Below, in pieces: positions 40,632 to 41,396 of a stretch of DNA of 41,396 bases (position 1 is its first letter; every line of letters starts with the position of its first letter). The translations under genes and the position numbers were made by a program. The DNA comes from CAZKUN01 sp964555935. GTDB lineage: Bacteria; Armatimonadota; Zipacnadia; Zipacnadales; VGFC01. Location of the stretch: assembly GCA_964555935.1 (NCBI GenBank), contig CAZKUN010000059.1:1-41396 (forward strand), read 5' to 3'. The notes beneath the pieces were generated by a model. That model saw only the letters and a list, made by a program, of their open reading frames with translations. It did no database searches and was not told the DNA's origin.

Positions 40632-41396
40632 GTCGCGAATGTCAGCTCCCGTCGCTCGGCAAGAAGGCCCTCCCCGATCAGTAAGTCCTGGTATCGCCTC
40701 ATCCCCTCGACGTGCTCCCGCCCGAGCGAGAAATCGAGCATCTCGCCGAGGTATCGCGCGATGATTGCGGGGTCGATGCCCCGCCGCTCGCCTTCAGCAA
40801 GGGAAATCTCCTCAAGCGCGGCCAATCCTCGATCCCGCGCGGCGGACAGCTCAGCCGCCACGTCAGCCGACGCCGCGCCCTCGGCGAACACCCACGCTGC
40901 CAGAACCAACGGCACCCCCTGCCAGTCCCACCACATCTCGCCCAGATCGTGCTCGCGCGCGCCCTCTGGCGGTGGCTCAGTCAGCATGCCCGCTTGGCCA
41001 ATCAGCAGCGCCGCGTCAGTCGCCTCCAGCATTCGCCCAAGATCAGGCTCCATCTCCCGGCACTCGGGCCGCGCCCCGTATCGCGCCGACAGCGCAGCCC
41101 GCGCGAGCCCGGCCGAACTCCTCGATCCCCTGTCGAGCGCCAGCGTCCGGATCTCGCCCAGAGGCCGCTTCGCAAAGAGCTTAATCGTCCCGACCGCGCC
41201 CTGGCAGGATATCGAAACTCCCGGCGCGATGGCGTCGCCGACCCCCTGCAAGTACGACGCTACGGGAATCAGCGCGACGTCGTATCGGCCGGCGCTGAGG
41301 CCTTCCGCCAGCGCGGATGGCACGTCACACGTGACCGCCAGCCCCGGCACGTCGTCCAGCCCGCGCAGCAGGGGAACGGTGTTCAGGAATTCAACA
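40628..41396 (-). CDS. mqnA: Chorismate dehydratase MqnA, 5' end outside window
   Basis: About 255 residues are visible; the frame is open through the last base, so the start lies beyond the window. MqnA removes water from chorismate to give 3-[(1-carboxyvinyl)oxy]benzoate, the first futalosine-pathway step. The visible N-terminal part, VEFLNTVPLLRGLDD, matches the family's conserved LN-x-x-PL segment, followed by CDVPSALAEGLSAGRYDVALIPVASYL, GAVGTIKLFAKRPL, RSSAGLARAAL and WWDWQGVPLVLAAWVF. It is a periplasmic-binding-protein-like fold without a signal. The gene overlaps mqnC by four bases (GTGA), so the two are translationally coupled. Confidence 0.9.
   Translation of the reverse strand, partial: VEFLNTVPLLRGLDDVPGLAVTCDVPSALAEGLSAGRYDVALIPVASYLQGVGDAIAPGVSISCQGAVGTIKLFAKRPLGEIRTLALDRGSRSSAGLARAALSARYGARPECREMEPDLGRMLEATDAALLIGQAGMLTEPPPEGAREHDLGEMWWDWQGVPLVLAAWVFAEGAASADVAAELSAARDRGLAALEEISLAEGERRGIDPAIIARYLGEMLDFSLGREHVEGMRRYQDLLIGEGLLAERRELTFAT

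Noticed and set aside
1..41396. CRISPR arrays, tRNA or rRNA genes, insertion sequences
   Set aside because: No regularly spaced repeats, cloverleaf-like sequences, transposase genes or flanking target duplications were found on reading both strands.

Overview
The window is GC-rich, densely coded bacterial chromosome, probably from a metagenome-assembled genome. It contains a run of ten Ns and at least three genes whose frame is broken by a single missing base. The likely source is a didermic environmental bacterium of the Armatimonadota/Planctomycetota type. This is inferred from gene content: H-X9-DG-type pilin-like paralogs, a Tat-exported sulfatase fused to a LamG domain, DUF6785-like and DUF2752 membrane proteins, a large FlgD-tailed beta-helix protein, a complete MoxR/Bat operon and the futalosine menaquinone route. 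No rRNA, tRNA, CRISPR array, transposase or phage module was seen.

Layout. (1) Positions 1-5954, plus strand, envelope and signalling. An NlpC/P60 hydrolase is cut by the window edge, followed by PBP2, a FemAB-type peptidoglycan-bridge ligase, an anchored protein with six exact 15-residue repeats, a holin-like two-TM protein and another small membrane protein. Then come a receiver-DUF4388 protein whose phospho-acceptor Asp is Glu, and a Roadblock/LC7 protein. (2) 6074-10773: an MTA/MTI-type nucleoside phosphorylase facing a mutL-sulfatase pair. (3) 10880-12632: three tandem pilin-like paralogs linked by ATGA overlaps, the first frameshifted and the second crossing the N gap. (4) 12642-16413, minus strand: small anchored protein, polysaccharide deacetylase, MgtC-family protein and FAD oxidoreductase. 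(5) 16523-24695, plus strand: MoxR, DUF58, BatD-like, BatA, BatB-BatC fusion, BatD and BatE, almost all touching or overlapping. (6) 24723-30231: DUF6785-like protein, DUF2752 protein, an unusual CX5CX2C radical-SAM-like protein and a secreted protein split at a C8 tract. (7) 30244-36425, minus strand: a 1581-residue secreted protein with two beta-helix modules, hisC, and directly after hisC an orphan ferredoxin-like domain of DAHP synthase. (8) 36786-39575, plus strand: a DUF72 protein behind a clear sigma70-type promoter, and a soluble TPR histidine kinase. (9) 39591 to the end, minus strand: mqnA and mqnC of menaquinone synthesis, overlapping.

How the genes work together. The first block looks like cell-wall growth coupled to a small signalling pair. 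The Bat operon is a self-contained MoxR/VWA chaperone-like membrane system. mqnA/mqnC show that menaquinone is made from chorismate. The hisC/DAHP-synthase remnant suggests a former aromatic amino acid cluster. The most interesting points are the 15-residue solenoid, the pseudo-receiver/Roadblock pair, the radical SAM with altered cysteine spacing, a MutL with Asn at its endonuclease aspartate, the phosphorylase with 6-oxopurine-type residues, and the orphan DAHP synthase domain.
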